Origin: Thermoanaerobacteraceae bacterium
GTDB taxonomy: Bacteria > Bacillota > JADQBR01
Assembly (NCBI GenBank): GCA_017656305.1
Contig: JACDOG010000003.1
Span: forward strand, 62,001-126,000
Direction: 5' to 3'
Length of the DNA: 64,000 nucleotides
In this document: positions 23,928 to 32,087 of the stretch, in pieces
Layout: every line of letters begins with the position of its first letter
Position numbering within the stretch: the first letter of the stretch is position 1
Program-made: the position numbers and the translations under genes
Notes under the pieces: generated by a model
Databases searched by the model: none
Told to the model about the DNA's origin: nothing
Seen by the model: only the letters and a program-made list of their open reading frames with translations

Positions 23928-24161
23928 ATGGCGGATATCTTTATCGACATGGGGCCGGAAATTGAGGAGGAACGGATTGCCTACTTGAAAAAAAGGCTGA
24001 GTACTGTCAAACCTGGACAGGAGGTTGCCGTTCGCGTGGAGGCAGCAGACGCGCACCAGGCGGACAAAGTGATTGAAGTGCTGGAGCAGGAGGGTTTTGA
24101 CTACCAGTCCCACGGCAGCCACAGCGGTGAGGATTTTTACCTGCGGGCCAGAAGGAAATAG
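23928..24161 (+). CDS. Uncharacterised 77-residue protein
   Basis: I do not recognise the family. The protein is small, acidic in its first half (EIEEERIAYLKKRL) and has a compact pattern EVAVRVEAADAHQADKVIEVLEQEGFDYQSHGSHSG, alternating a strand and a helix twice, like small two-layer alpha/beta domains. A strong AAAGGAGG site 10 nt upstream of the ATG and a hairpin 3' argue that it is expressed. No cysteine or signal peptide is present. Cytosolic. Confidence 0.65.
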   Translation: MADIFIDMGPEIEEERIAYLKKRLSTVKPGQEVAVRVEAADAHQADKVIEVLEQEGFDYQSHGSHSGEDFYLRARRK

Positions 24162-24180
24162 AGTTTCGTAAATTACGGCA

Positions 24181-24210
24181 ATACCCCCTTACCTTCGGGA
24201 AAGGGGGTAT
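24181..24210. terminator. Bidirectional terminator-like palindrome
   Basis: ATACCCCCTT (24181-24190) and AAGGGGGTAT (24201-24210) enclose ACCTTCGGGA. It lies between the convergent 77-aa gene and the minus-strand HAD gene; T-tracts are weak on both sides. Confidence 0.6.
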
Positions 24211-24214
24211 TTGA

Positions 24215-24853
24215 CTACTGCATGCTGGCAATTACGGCCAGCAGTTCTGTTTGGCTATCTACTACATAATCCGGCCGGTGTTTGATCAGTTCTGCTTTTT
24301 CCGCCATGCCCCAGGTAACGGCAACGGTGTTGACGCCAGCCCTGTTTCCGGAAACAATGTCAAAGGGACTGTCGCCGATATAGACTGCATTTTGCGGTTT
24401 GCTGTCCAGCATCTTTAATGCTGTCAACACCGGTTCCGGGTGAGGTTTGTGGTTGTTGATGTCGTCAGCGGTGATGATAACGGAAAACCAGTCTTTGAGC
24501 TTTAGGAAATTCAACGTCATTTCCGTGCCTACTTTGCTTTTGGAAGTAACTATGCCCAAAGCGTACTGCTGCCGCAACTTTTCCAGCATGTCCCTGGTGC
24601 CGGGGTAAAGCTCCATGCAGTCATCGTGTTCCTGCCTGTAATAGTGCTGGTAGCAGTCAAAAAACTCCTGCACACGGTCCGCCCCGGCAAAACGGCGCCC
24701 GATTTCCTTCAACGGCAGGCCGATTAAGTCCATCACATCATCCTGCCCCCACTCCAGGCCCATCTCCCGAAACACTTTTAAGTACGTGCGCCTGATTAAC
24801 GGCAGCGAATTGGTCAGTGTTCCGTCCAAATCAAAAAGAACTGTTGTCAGCAA
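24215..24853 (-). CDS. HAD-superfamily phosphatase, PpaX/Gph type
   Basis: A 212-residue haloacid-dehalogenase hydrolase: motif I LFDLDGTLTNS, a helical cap (about 15-80), motif II VTSKSK, motif III lysine in NHKPHPEP and motif IV YIGDSPFDIVSGNRAGV. This is the layout of pyrophosphatase PpaX or phosphoglycolate phosphatase; the substrate cannot be fixed. TTG 24853 is preferred because AAGGAG lies 8 nt upstream; the longer frame starts at GTG 24862, inside that site. Repeat copy B is just upstream. Confidence 0.85.
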   Translation of the reverse strand: MLTTVLFDLDGTLTNSLPLIRRTYLKVFREMGLEWGQDDVMDLIGLPLKEIGRRFAGADRVQEFFDCYQHYYRQEHDDCMELYPGTRDMLEKLRQQYALGIVTSKSKVGTEMTLNFLKLKDWFSVIITADDINNHKPHPEPVLTALKMLDSKPQNAVYIGDSPFDIVSGNRAGVNTVAVTWGMAEKAELIKHRPDYVVDSQTELLAVIASMQ

Positions 24854-24869
24854 TATTATCACTCCTTAA

Positions 24870-24900
24870 ATTCACATTGGGGACGGTTCTGAATGTGAAT
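24870..24900. repeat. Small palindromic repeat, copy B
   Basis: ATTCACATT (24870-24878) pairs with AATGTGAAT (24892-24900) around GGGGACGGTTCTG. Its reverse complement matches copy C (26120-26150) at 30 of 31 positions, so B and C are an inverted pair about 1.2 kb apart. Confidence 0.8.
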
Positions 24901-24917
24901 AATTTTCCTGATTTTTC

Positions 24918-25835
24918 CTAATTTTTAATGATGTTTTCCAGGGCTTGATTTAGTGTGGGAAACTTAAAGGTATAACCCGCATCTTGAAGTTTCGCGGGGA
25001 TCACCCGCTGCCCGTTTAACAGCATATCTGCTTGTTCTCCCAAAGCCAGGCGTAGTACGGTAGTAGGAACCTGCAGCCACGACGGTTTGCCCATGACTTT
25101 GCCCAGGGTACGGCAGAATTCCCGCATTGTCACAGGGTGAGGTGCGGTGGCATTGACCGGCCCGGTAATATTGCCGTTTTCAAGGATATAGATGATGCTT
25201 CCGGTAAGGTCTTCCAGGTGAATCCAGGACAGCCACTGGTCTCCCGTGCCCAGCGGGCCGCCCATGTAGAATTTAAATGGTAGCTGCATTTTTTCCAGTG
25301 CCCCGCCATTTTTACCAAGCACCACTCCGATGCGCAGGGTAATCACGTTCACGCCCAGTGCCCGGGCCTCATAAGCCTCACTCTCCCATGCCCGGCAGAC
25401 CCGGGCTAAAAAGTCCTGTCCGGCCGGGGTATCTTCCGTAAGTTGTTCATCACCGTGCGGCCCGTAAAAGCCGACTGCTGAAGCATTGATTAATAAACTT
25501 GGTTTAAGTGTTTTGTTTTTTATGGCGTTTACTACCGTCCGGGTGGTGTTTACCCTGCTGTCCAGGATGCGCTTTTTCTTTTGTCGCGTCCACCGGCCTT
25601 CACCGATAGATTCTCCAGCCAGGTTTATGATATACTCTGTTTCCGGTAAGGCAGCGGAGGGAGTCAAGGATTGCGGACCGCGCCATACCAGGGTTTTGAT
25701 ATTGTTTCCCAATACCTGTCGTGCTTTAGTGAGATTCCGTGTGAGGACGAACACCTGGTATCCTGCGGAAACCAATGCCGAGCACAAGTTTTTTCCGACA
25801 AAACCGGTTCCGCCCAAGACCAGAACTTTTTTCAT
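24918..25835 (-). CDS. TIGR01777-family NAD-dependent epimerase/dehydratase-like protein
   Basis: A 305-residue extended SDR protein with the N-terminal Rossmann motif VLVLGGTGFVGKNL. NLAGESIGEGRWTRQKKKRIL and the ASAVGFYGPHGDE block are the marks of the YfcH/TIGR01777 group, and a short C-terminal domain with PVTMREFCRTLGK and NGQRVIPAKLQDAGY follows. Tyr in VGFYG replaces the classical YxxxK catalytic context, as usual in this group. The reaction is unknown. The ATG at 25835 is followed upstream by a poor ribosome site. It lies between repeat copies B and C. Confidence 0.85.
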   Translation of the reverse strand: MKKVLVLGGTGFVGKNLCSALVSAGYQVFVLTRNLTKARQVLGNNIKTLVWRGPQSLTPSAALPETEYIINLAGESIGEGRWTRQKKKRILDSRVNTTRTVVNAIKNKTLKPSLLINASAVGFYGPHGDEQLTEDTPAGQDFLARVCRAWESEAYEARALGVNVITLRIGVVLGKNGGALEKMQLPFKFYMGGPLGTGDQWLSWIHLEDLTGSIIYILENGNITGPVNATAPHPVTMREFCRTLGKVMGKPSWLQVPTTVLRLALGEQADMLLNGQRVIPAKLQDAGYTFKFPTLNQALENIIKN

Positions 25836-25951
25836 AGCACCACCGTTTCTTTGGTATTTTTTTCAGATATTCTTTATCGACGAGGGTAAAACCTTTTAAA
25901 ATGAAAAAAAGGTTTCGCTTTATAAACATCTAATTCTGTTTAAGGAAAAAA

Positions 25952-26194
25952 ATGACAGGGGAACGTATTGATGGCAAAAAATGTGCTTGTGCTGGAAAAA
26001 ATAAAACTCTCCCGCCAGGTCCTGGTGGGGTGTTGACTTCCATCCTGTTAATCTCCCTGACGGTAATTACGTTTGTAACTGTATTTGCGTGGTGGGGTTA
26101 CGGGGAACGGCCGCACAAAATTCACATTGAGAACCGTCCCCAATGTGAATTTTTTAGTAACAAAAATTGTTTAAAAAAGCAGGAATTTCTCTGA
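25952..26194 (+). CDS. Possible small membrane protein (80 codons), doubtful
   Basis: An open frame with one clear hydrophobic segment (about 29-48, VLTSILLISLTVITFVTVFA) after a short basic, Cys-containing N-terminus (KKCACAGKNK). AAGGA precedes the ATG by 5 nt. The last third runs through palindromic repeat C, so the 3' end may be fortuitous. No family is recognised. Confidence 0.3.
   Translation: MTGERIDGKKCACAGKNKTLPPGPGGVLTSILLISLTVITFVTVFAWWGYGERPHKIHIENRPQCEFFSNKNCLKKQEFL
26117..26153. repeat. Small palindromic repeat, copy C
   Basis: AAAATTCACATTG (26117-26129) is the perfect complement of CAATGTGAATTTT (26141-26153), loop AGAACCGTCCC, with a T-run on the right side. It is inverted relative to copy B. 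Confidence 0.8.
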
Positions 26195-26232
26195 GAACTT
26201 TAGAATAGAGTAAGTAAAGCTTAATAGCGGGA

Positions 26233-26398
26233 CGTAATAGGTGTCGTGACGACTTAAAAGGGAAGTCCGTACCTTCCGTGGGAAGGGAACGGCGCGGTCC
26301 CCGCCACTGTAAGTGGGTAGTCACTTGTGGAGCCACTGGGATTATCCGGGAAGGAACAAGTGAACGATGACCCATAGCCAGGAGACCTGCCTATTACG
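26233..26398 (+). ncRNA. Cobalamin riboswitch 3 (canonical) upstream of cbiD
   Basis: P1 is CGTAATAGG/CCTATTACG. The core has TTAAAAGGGAA, CGGTCCCCGCCACTGTAA and GGGAAGG, and ends with a perfect B12 box AGCCAGGAGACCTGCC (26376-26391). A terminator follows at 26465. It controls the de novo cobamide operon. Unlike the two leaders upstream it has no second element. Confidence 0.97.
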
Positions 26399-26464
26399 CA
26401 AGTCTGCAGCAGTCCTACGGGGCATAGGATAATGCGTTAAGGTGAGACCTTAATGTAGCATTAG

Positions 26465-26495
26465 AAACCTTGCCTTCGGGCAGGGTTTGTTTTTT
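26465..26495 (+). terminator. Terminator of riboswitch 3
   Basis: AAACCTTGCC (26465-26474), TTCG-type loop, GGCAGGGTTT (26479-26488), then GTTTTTT. Confidence 0.9.
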
Positions 26496-26524
26496 ATACG
26501 GACCCTGTGAAAGGAGCAGGTATT

Positions 26525-27667
26525 TTGCTGCAAGGGAATAACAGTGCAGGCGATAAACAGAAAAGGCGTCGCTGGCGGAAAGGGTATACCACCGGTTCCT
26601 GCGCGGCTGCTGCCGCCAAGGGAGCGGTAATGATGCTGACCAATGCTGCGAGCTACGATGCAGTGACTATCGACACGCCGGCAAAAGTCAGATTAAATAT
26701 CAAGCTGTACGACCAGCAGGTGCAGGGGGACGTGGCTCGATGCAGCGTCATTAAGGATGCCGGCGACGACCCGGATATAACCGACGGGATTAAAGTGTTT
26801 GCCGAGGCTTCATGGTTGGAGAGCCAGGAAATTGAAATAGTGGCCGGTGAAGGTATTGGCAAGGTGACCAAGCCCGGTCTGGACGTAGCCGTGGGAGAAC
26901 CGGCCATTAATCCCGTACCCAGGCGCATGATTTACAATGAGGTAAGCGCGGTTCTGCCGCGAAACAGGGGTGTTAGCATCCGTCTATGGGTTCCCGGCGG
27001 CGAAAAGCTGGCCGAAAAAACGCTTAACCCCCAGCTGGGTATTGAAGGCGGCATTTCCATTCTGGGTACCACCGGAATAGTGGAGCCCATGTCCGAGGAA
27101 GCTTTTAAGACTTCCCTGGTGCCGCAGATTAAAGTGGCTTTGGCCCAAGGAGAAGATACCCTGGTGCTGACGCCCGGACGCAGGGGACAGAGGCGGGCCG
27201 TGAGCTTGGGTGTCCCCGAGGCAGCAACGGTACAGGTAAGCAATTTTATCGGTTACATGCTGGAACAGTGCGTGGATTTGGGTGTTAAGAGGGTGATTCT
27301 GTTCGGGCACCTGGGTAAACTGGTGAAAATTGCTGCCGGTGTCTTTCATACTCACAGCAAGGTGGCCGATGCCCGCAAGGAAACGTTGATTGCGCAGGCG
27401 GCACTGGAAGGCGTTCCCTATGGCATAATCGGGCAACTGGCGGACTGCGTGACAACGGAAGCGGCTATTGGCGTTCTCAGGGAAAACGGCCTTGACCATA
27501 TATTACACCGGCTGGCGGCAAAAGCTTCACAGAGGGCGGAACAACGGGTGCAGCAGCGGTTGCGGGTCGGCACCATTTTCCTATCCCTGAAAGGAGAAAT
27601 TGTGGGCTACGATAAGGCTGCAATTGCTATTGGGAGTGATAAGGGTTGGTTTACCCAATTAAGGTAA
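26525..27667 (+). CDS. cbiD: Cobalt-precorrin-5B C1-methyltransferase
   Basis: A 380-residue CbiD, which methylates C-1 during anaerobic corrin synthesis. The N-terminal signature RKGYTTGSCAAAAAKGA, PGLDVAVGEPAINPVPRRM, LGIEGGISILGTTGIVEPMSEEA and ILFGHLGKLVKIAAG are all present. TTG 26525 is chosen because AAGGAG (26510-26515) is 9 nt upstream; GTG 26507 lies in front of that site. First gene of the long riboswitch-controlled operon, overlapping cbiE by 22 bp. Confidence 0.95.
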   Translation: MLQGNNSAGDKQKRRRWRKGYTTGSCAAAAAKGAVMMLTNAASYDAVTIDTPAKVRLNIKLYDQQVQGDVARCSVIKDAGDDPDITDGIKVFAEASWLESQEIEIVAGEGIGKVTKPGLDVAVGEPAINPVPRRMIYNEVSAVLPRNRGVSIRLWVPGGEKLAEKTLNPQLGIEGGISILGTTGIVEPMSEEAFKTSLVPQIKVALAQGEDTLVLTPGRRGQRRAVSLGVPEAATVQVSNFIGYMLEQCVDLGVKRVILFGHLGKLVKIAAGVFHTHSKVADARKETLIAQAALEGVPYGIIGQLADCVTTEAAIGVLRENGLDHILHRLAAKASQRAEQRVQQRLRVGTIFLSLKGEIVGYDKAAIAIGSDKGWFTQLR

Positions 27668-28269
27668 TTGGTGTGGGACCGGGACATGAAGATTACCTGA
27701 CGCCGGCAGCCAGAAAGGCTGCGGAACAGGCGGACTGCCTTGTTGGCGGTAGGAGGGCGTTACGGTTGTTTGCCCATTTAGGAAAAGAAACCTACTTGAT
27801 AGACGGCAACCTGTCCTGGCTGGTAGAGAAGCTTGTGCAGCTATGGGAGGATAACAGGAAAGTTGCTGTATTGGTAACGGGAGACCCGGGATTTTACAGT
27901 TTATCCGCCTATCTTAAAAAGCACTTTCCTGCCGAGCAGTTGGAATTTATCCCCGGTATCAGCTCTGTGCAGGTGGCCTTTGCCAGGATTAAGCGTTCGT
28001 GGCAGGATGTCCGGTTTGTCAGCGTGCACGGCAGGCCCCTGGAGGAGCTGCGGGAGGTTGTACATCCGGGGCAGACCGTGGTAATTCTGACAGATAATAA
28101 TCATACTCCCAGGATAGTGGCGGAATACCTGCGGGGAAAGGTAGAGGGTGACCCCCGGGTTTTTATCTGCGACAGTTTAACTGAACCGGAAGAAACGGTG
28201 GTGGAAACCCGGCTGTCCCGGGTGGACCAGGAACTGACAAACAGCGTGATGGTGATTGCTTATGAATAA
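27646..28269 (+). CDS. cbiE: Cobalt-precorrin-7 C5-methyltransferase subunit
   Basis: A 207-residue SAM-dependent tetrapyrrole methylase: IKVIGVGPGHEDYLTP, LVGGRRAL, LVTGDPGFYSLSAYL and FIPGISSVQVAFARI are the family loops. CbiE methylates C-5; together with CbiT it equals the two halves of CobL. The start TTG 27646 overlaps cbiD by 22 bp. It is followed by cbiT with 8 bp overlap. Confidence 0.95.
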   Translation: MVYPIKVIGVGPGHEDYLTPAARKAAEQADCLVGGRRALRLFAHLGKETYLIDGNLSWLVEKLVQLWEDNRKVAVLVTGDPGFYSLSAYLKKHFPAEQLEFIPGISSVQVAFARIKRSWQDVRFVSVHGRPLEELREVVHPGQTVVILTDNNHTPRIVAEYLRGKVEGDPRVFICDSLTEPEETVVETRLSRVDQELTNSVMVIAYE

Positions 28270-28858
28270 ATACGTAACGCCCGGTTTGGACGACGCAAGT
28301 TTTGTGCGGGGTAATGTTCCCATGACAAAGGAAGAAGTGCGTATCATCAGCCTGTGCAAGCTGGCATTGCAGCCGGAAAGTATCGTTTACGATATCGGTG
28401 CCGGAACGGGCTCTATAACCGTGGAAGCAGCACGTCTGGTAGCCGACGGGAAGGTTTTTGCTGTTGAGAAAAACCGTGAAGCTGTACAGTTAATTAGAGA
28501 AAACCTGTCTAAATTTAATTCTGATAATGTCAGCCTGGTAATTGGCGAAGCACCCCGGTGCCTCCGGGAACTGCCCCCGCCGGACCGGGTTTTTATTGGC
28601 GGCAGCGGGGGAAATCTCAAAGACATAATTCGCTTTGTGGACCGGCGGTTAAAGCCGCAAGGGCGGATTGTGGCCAATGCGGTTACCCTGGAAACGGCAT
28701 ATGAGGTAATTTCACTACTGGAGACCGGGAATTATGACGTAAATGCGGTTACCGTCAGTTTGAGCAAGCTGAAAAAGATCGGCAAGTACCACATGTGGCG
28801 GGCAGAAAATCCCGTAACGGTAATATGGGGCATCAAAGGAGGAAACGTAAGTGGCTAA
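28262..28858 (+). CDS. cbiT: Cobalt-precorrin-6B C15-methyltransferase (decarboxylating)
   Basis: A 198-residue class I methyltransferase with SAM motif VYDIGAGTGSITVEAARL, a second acidic loop VFAVEKNREAV and VFIGGSGGNLKDII, all CbiT hallmarks. It methylates C-15 and decarboxylates the C-12 acetate. The start is ATG 28262, overlapping cbiE; cbiL overlaps its end by 8 bp. Confidence 0.95.
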   Translation: MNKYVTPGLDDASFVRGNVPMTKEEVRIISLCKLALQPESIVYDIGAGTGSITVEAARLVADGKVFAVEKNREAVQLIRENLSKFNSDNVSLVIGEAPRCLRELPPPDRVFIGGSGGNLKDIIRFVDRRLKPQGRIVANAVTLETAYEVISLLETGNYDVNAVTVSLSKLKKIGKYHMWRAENPVTVIWGIKGGNVSG

Positions 28859-29555
28859 ACTTTACGCAATAGGTGTGGGACCCGGCGACCCGGAACTGTT
28901 GACATTAAAGGCGCACCGCATTCTCCGGCAGGTGGAGACGGTCTTTGTGCCCAAGTCACGCAAGAGCAATACCAGTGTGGCTTTGGAAATTGCCGGGGAG
29001 TATATTCCGCCGTCGACCAAGATAGAGTATCTTTACATGCCCATGATTGAGTCCCGGGAAGAACTGAACCGCTGCTGGGAAGAAGCGGCGAGGACGGTGT
29101 TGCAAGGGCTGGAACGGGGCGATGCTGCATTCTTAACCCTGGGAGACCCGCTGACCTACAGCACGGCAACTTATCTTGCCGAGGCGTTATGGCGGCTGGA
29201 CAGCACTGCCGAAGTGGTTTTTATTCCCGGTATTACTTCGTTTAACGCCTGTGCCGCGCGGTTGGGCATGCCGCTGGTGGAGGGAAATGAAACTTTGGTG
29301 GTAGTTCCGTCCGCAGGTACGGAAGATTATTTAAGAAAAGTTTTTACCACTCACGACAGCTGTATTCTGTTAAAAGTGTCCCGTGCTTACGATACGGTCT
29401 TGAAAGTGCTGGAAGAGCTGGATTTAAAGGACCGGGCGGTGTTTGTCAGCCGTTGCGGCAGTCACAGGGAGCAGGTGGTACGTGACCTGGACAGTCTCAA
29501 GGACAAAAAAATAGATTACTTATCACTGATGATTGTTAAGGGAGGAAACCAATAA
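28851..29555 (+). CDS. cbiL: Cobalt-factor-II / precorrin-2 C20-methyltransferase
   Basis: A 234-residue tetrapyrrole methylase: LYAIGVGPGDPELLTLKA, LGDPLTYSTATYL and FIPGITSFNACAARLGMPL fit CbiL/CobI. It adds the C-20 methyl group, the first methylation after cobalt insertion. The start is GTG 28851 behind AAAGGAGG. Operon member between cbiT and cbiF. Confidence 0.94.
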   Translation: MAKLYAIGVGPGDPELLTLKAHRILRQVETVFVPKSRKSNTSVALEIAGEYIPPSTKIEYLYMPMIESREELNRCWEEAARTVLQGLERGDAAFLTLGDPLTYSTATYLAEALWRLDSTAEVVFIPGITSFNACAARLGMPLVEGNETLVVVPSAGTEDYLRKVFTTHDSCILLKVSRAYDTVLKVLEELDLKDRAVFVSRCGSHREQVVRDLDSLKDKKIDYLSLMIVKGGNQ

Positions 29556-30322
29556 TGCAGGTATATTTTATCGGTGCCGGCCCCGGGGACCCGGATTTGA
29601 TCACGGTTAAGGCGGTTAAAGCCTTGCAGAAAGCCGATATCATTATCTATGCCGGGTCTCTGGTAAACAAGGAAGTGCTGCAGCACGGGCGGCCCGATGC
29701 CGAAATTTACAACAGTGCCGAGATGACGCTGGAAGAGGTGCTGGAGGTAATGGAAACTGCCGTGAAAGCAGGCAAGGTTGTGGCCCGGGTACACACCGGA
29801 GACCCCTGCCTGTACGGCGCCACGCAGGAGCAGATGGACGCGCTGGCGGCAAGAGGAATCGAGTACACCGTAATCCCCGGTGTCAGCTCGTTTCTGGCGG
29901 CAGCAGCAACATTAAAGCGGGAGTACACCCTGCCGGATATCAGCCAGACCGTGATTCTCACGCGGGTGGAGGGCAGGACCCCGGTACCGGATAAGGAGAA
30001 CCTGGCTGACCTGGCCCGGCACCAGGCAACGCTCTGCCTGTTTCTCTCCGTACATTTAATTGACAAAGTGGTAGAGCAGCTGCGGGAGGGGTATCCCGCT
30101 GACACTCCGGTTGCCGTGGTGCATAAAGCGTCCTGGCCGGAGGAAAAAGTGGTTACCGGTACTTTAGAAGACATTGCGGAGAAAATTAAAGAAGCGGGTA
30201 TTGACAGGACCGCCCTGATACTGGTGGGTAGATTTTTGAGCGATGATTACGCCCGTTCCAAACTTTATGATCCCAGGTTCAGTCACGGCTTTCGCCGAGG
30301 GCAGGAGAGTGCCGGCACATGA
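29555..30322 (+). CDS. cbiF: Cobalt-precorrin-4 C11-methyltransferase
   Basis: A 255-residue tetrapyrrole methylase with VYFIGAGPGDPDLITVKA, the CbiF-typical IIIYAGSLVN, VHTGDPCLYGATQEQMDAL, IPGVSSFLAAAATLKREYTLP and LFLSVHLIDKVVEQL. It methylates C-11. It overlaps the cbiL stop by 1 bp and the cbiG start by 4 bp. Confidence 0.96.
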   Translation: MQVYFIGAGPGDPDLITVKAVKALQKADIIIYAGSLVNKEVLQHGRPDAEIYNSAEMTLEEVLEVMETAVKAGKVVARVHTGDPCLYGATQEQMDALAARGIEYTVIPGVSSFLAAAATLKREYTLPDISQTVILTRVEGRTPVPDKENLADLARHQATLCLFLSVHLIDKVVEQLREGYPADTPVAVVHKASWPEEKVVTGTLEDIAEKIKEAGIDRTALILVGRFLSDDYARSKLYDPRFSHGFRRGQESAGT

Positions 30323-31380
30323 AGTATGCCGTGGTGGCCTTGACTGAGGGCGGCAGCAGGCTGGCGGTTAAGGTAGCTGACCTGGTGAAATACTGTGATG
30401 TTTATATTTACAGAGGCAACGCCTACCCCGGCCTGCAGCGGCGGCAGTTTACCGAGTTCAACTCGCTGGGGGACCTTCTCGGAGAGATAATGCCCCGGTA
30501 CCAGGTTATTGTCTTGATCATGGCCCTGGGCATAGTAATGCGCACCATTGGCCCGTACCTGCAGGGAAAGGACAGGGACCCGGCGGTACTGGTGTTGGAT
30601 GAGCGGGGACAGTTTGTCATCAGCGCGCTGTCCGGGCACCTGGGTGGGGCCAATGAACTGGCCGTCGGGCTGGCGGCAAAGCTAGGGGCTCGGCCGGTCA
30701 TTACCACCGCTACTGATGTCCGGGGAATTACGGCGGTTGACAGCCTTACCCGTTCCTTGGGGTGGAAGCTGGAGCCGGTGGCAGGCATTCGCAGGGTGAA
30801 CAGTGCGCTGGCCAACGGCAGGGATATTACTGTGGTTTCGGACTTGGATTATCTGCCGGGACGCCAATTTGGCAGCCACGAAATACTGCGTTTACAGCCA
30901 GCACAGCCCGGTGGAAAAAAGCCGGTAGTGGTGGTCAGCAATAAAACCGGACAGCAGTTGGACTGGGCACTGTACGTGCGGCCCAACAACCTGATTATCG
31001 GGCTGGGCTGTAAGAAAGCGATTTCTTTGGAGGAACTGCTGGCGGCGGTTTCCCAAACCCTGAACCGGTACCAACTGAGTGCAAAATGCGTGAAAGAAAT
31101 CGCCACCTGTACGGTGAAAAAAGGTGAGGCTGGCTTAACCCGGCTGGCCGAGCAGTTACAGGTGCCTGTTAAATATTATACGCCCGAAGAACTGTCCGGT
31201 GCTGTTAGGGAATTTGCTCTTAGCCGGTCAACTTTTGTAAAAAAGCAGATTGGAGTTGAAGGAGTATGCGAACCAGCAGCCATGCTGGGGGCAAAAAACC
31301 CCAGGCTGATTGTACCGAAAACAACCTATCCCGGGATTACGGTAGCAGTGGCCGAGGACACATCTATATTGTCGGCCTAG
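30319..31380 (+). CDS. cbiG: Cobalt-precorrin-5A hydrolase
   Basis: A 353-residue CbiG, which opens the delta-lactone and releases acetaldehyde. Three parts are seen: an N-terminal domain with LIMALGIVMRTIGP, a middle SALSGHLGGANELA with the ITTATDVRGI block, and a C-terminal domain with LIIGLGCKKAISLEELL and GVEGVCEPAAMLGA near the end. The final 115 bp overlap the open frame of cbiH. Confidence 0.95.
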   Translation: MKYAVVALTEGGSRLAVKVADLVKYCDVYIYRGNAYPGLQRRQFTEFNSLGDLLGEIMPRYQVIVLIMALGIVMRTIGPYLQGKDRDPAVLVLDERGQFVISALSGHLGGANELAVGLAAKLGARPVITTATDVRGITAVDSLTRSLGWKLEPVAGIRRVNSALANGRDITVVSDLDYLPGRQFGSHEILRLQPAQPGGKKPVVVVSNKTGQQLDWALYVRPNNLIIGLGCKKAISLEELLAAVSQTLNRYQLSAKCVKEIATCTVKKGEAGLTRLAEQLQVPVKYYTPEELSGAVREFALSRSTFVKKQIGVEGVCEPAAMLGAKNPRLIVPKTTYPGITVAVAEDTSILSA

Positions 31381-32087
31381 GCCCGGGAGATGAAGAATAC
31401 ATGTGCGGTAGGGCACGACAGTGCCTAAGCAGCAGCGATGTAATCGTGGGCTACAAGACTTACCTGTCCTTGATCAAGCACCTGATTGGCGAAGATCAGC
31501 AGGTTGTTTCTTCGGGAATGACCAGGGAAGTGGAACGCTGTGAAAAAGCAATTGCGCTGGCAGAGCAGGGTTTGAGGGTCAGTCTCGTTAGCAGCGGTGA
31601 TCCCGGTGTTTACGGTATGGCGGGGATTCTTTACCAGTTGTTGGAGCAGAAAGATAGTGACATTCCCGTGGAGGTTGTGCCGGGAATTACTGCCGCCAGT
31701 GCGGCGGCGGCCTCTTTGGGAGCACCGCTGATGCACGATTTTGCCTGCATTAGTCTCAGCGACCTGCTGACACCGTGGTCCACCATATTAAAGAGAGTGG
31801 AATACGCGGTCAGAGGCGATTTTGTCATAGCACTGTACAACCCCAAAAGTAAAAAACGGGTGAAACATATTGAAGAAGTACGGGAACTGCTGCTGAACAT
31901 TTTGTCTCCGGATACGCCCGTAGGTATCGTTCGCAATGCCAAACGGGGGCAGGAGGAAGTAATAATTACCAACCTGAAAGATTTTACTTCACATACCATC
32001 GACATGTTTACCACAGTGATTATCGGCAACAGCCAGTCCTATGTGAGGGACGGAAAGTTCATCACACCCCGGGGGTATCAACTGTGA
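31266..32087 (+). CDS. cbiH: Cobalt-precorrin-3 C17-methyltransferase
   Basis: A 273-residue frame. The methylase domain starts at HIYIVGLGPGDEEYM (about residue 32) and continues with VIVGYKTYLSLI, SSGDPGVYGMAGILYQL, PGITAASAAAASLGAPL and IALYNPKSKKRVKHI, which fit CbiH/CobJ (ring contraction at C-17). The only standard start codon is ATG 31266, giving a 31-residue non-homologous head and a 115-bp overlap with cbiG. An ATT or ATC start near 31360 is an alternative. It overlaps cbiJ by 4 bp. Confidence 0.93.
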   Translation: MRTSSHAGGKKPQADCTENNLSRDYGSSGRGHIYIVGLGPGDEEYMCGRARQCLSSSDVIVGYKTYLSLIKHLIGEDQQVVSSGMTREVERCEKAIALAEQGLRVSLVSSGDPGVYGMAGILYQLLEQKDSDIPVEVVPGITAASAAAASLGAPLMHDFACISLSDLLTPWSTILKRVEYAVRGDFVIALYNPKSKKRVKHIEEVRELLLNILSPDTPVGIVRNAKRGQEEVIITNLKDFTSHTIDMFTTVIIGNSQSYVRDGKFITPRGYQL

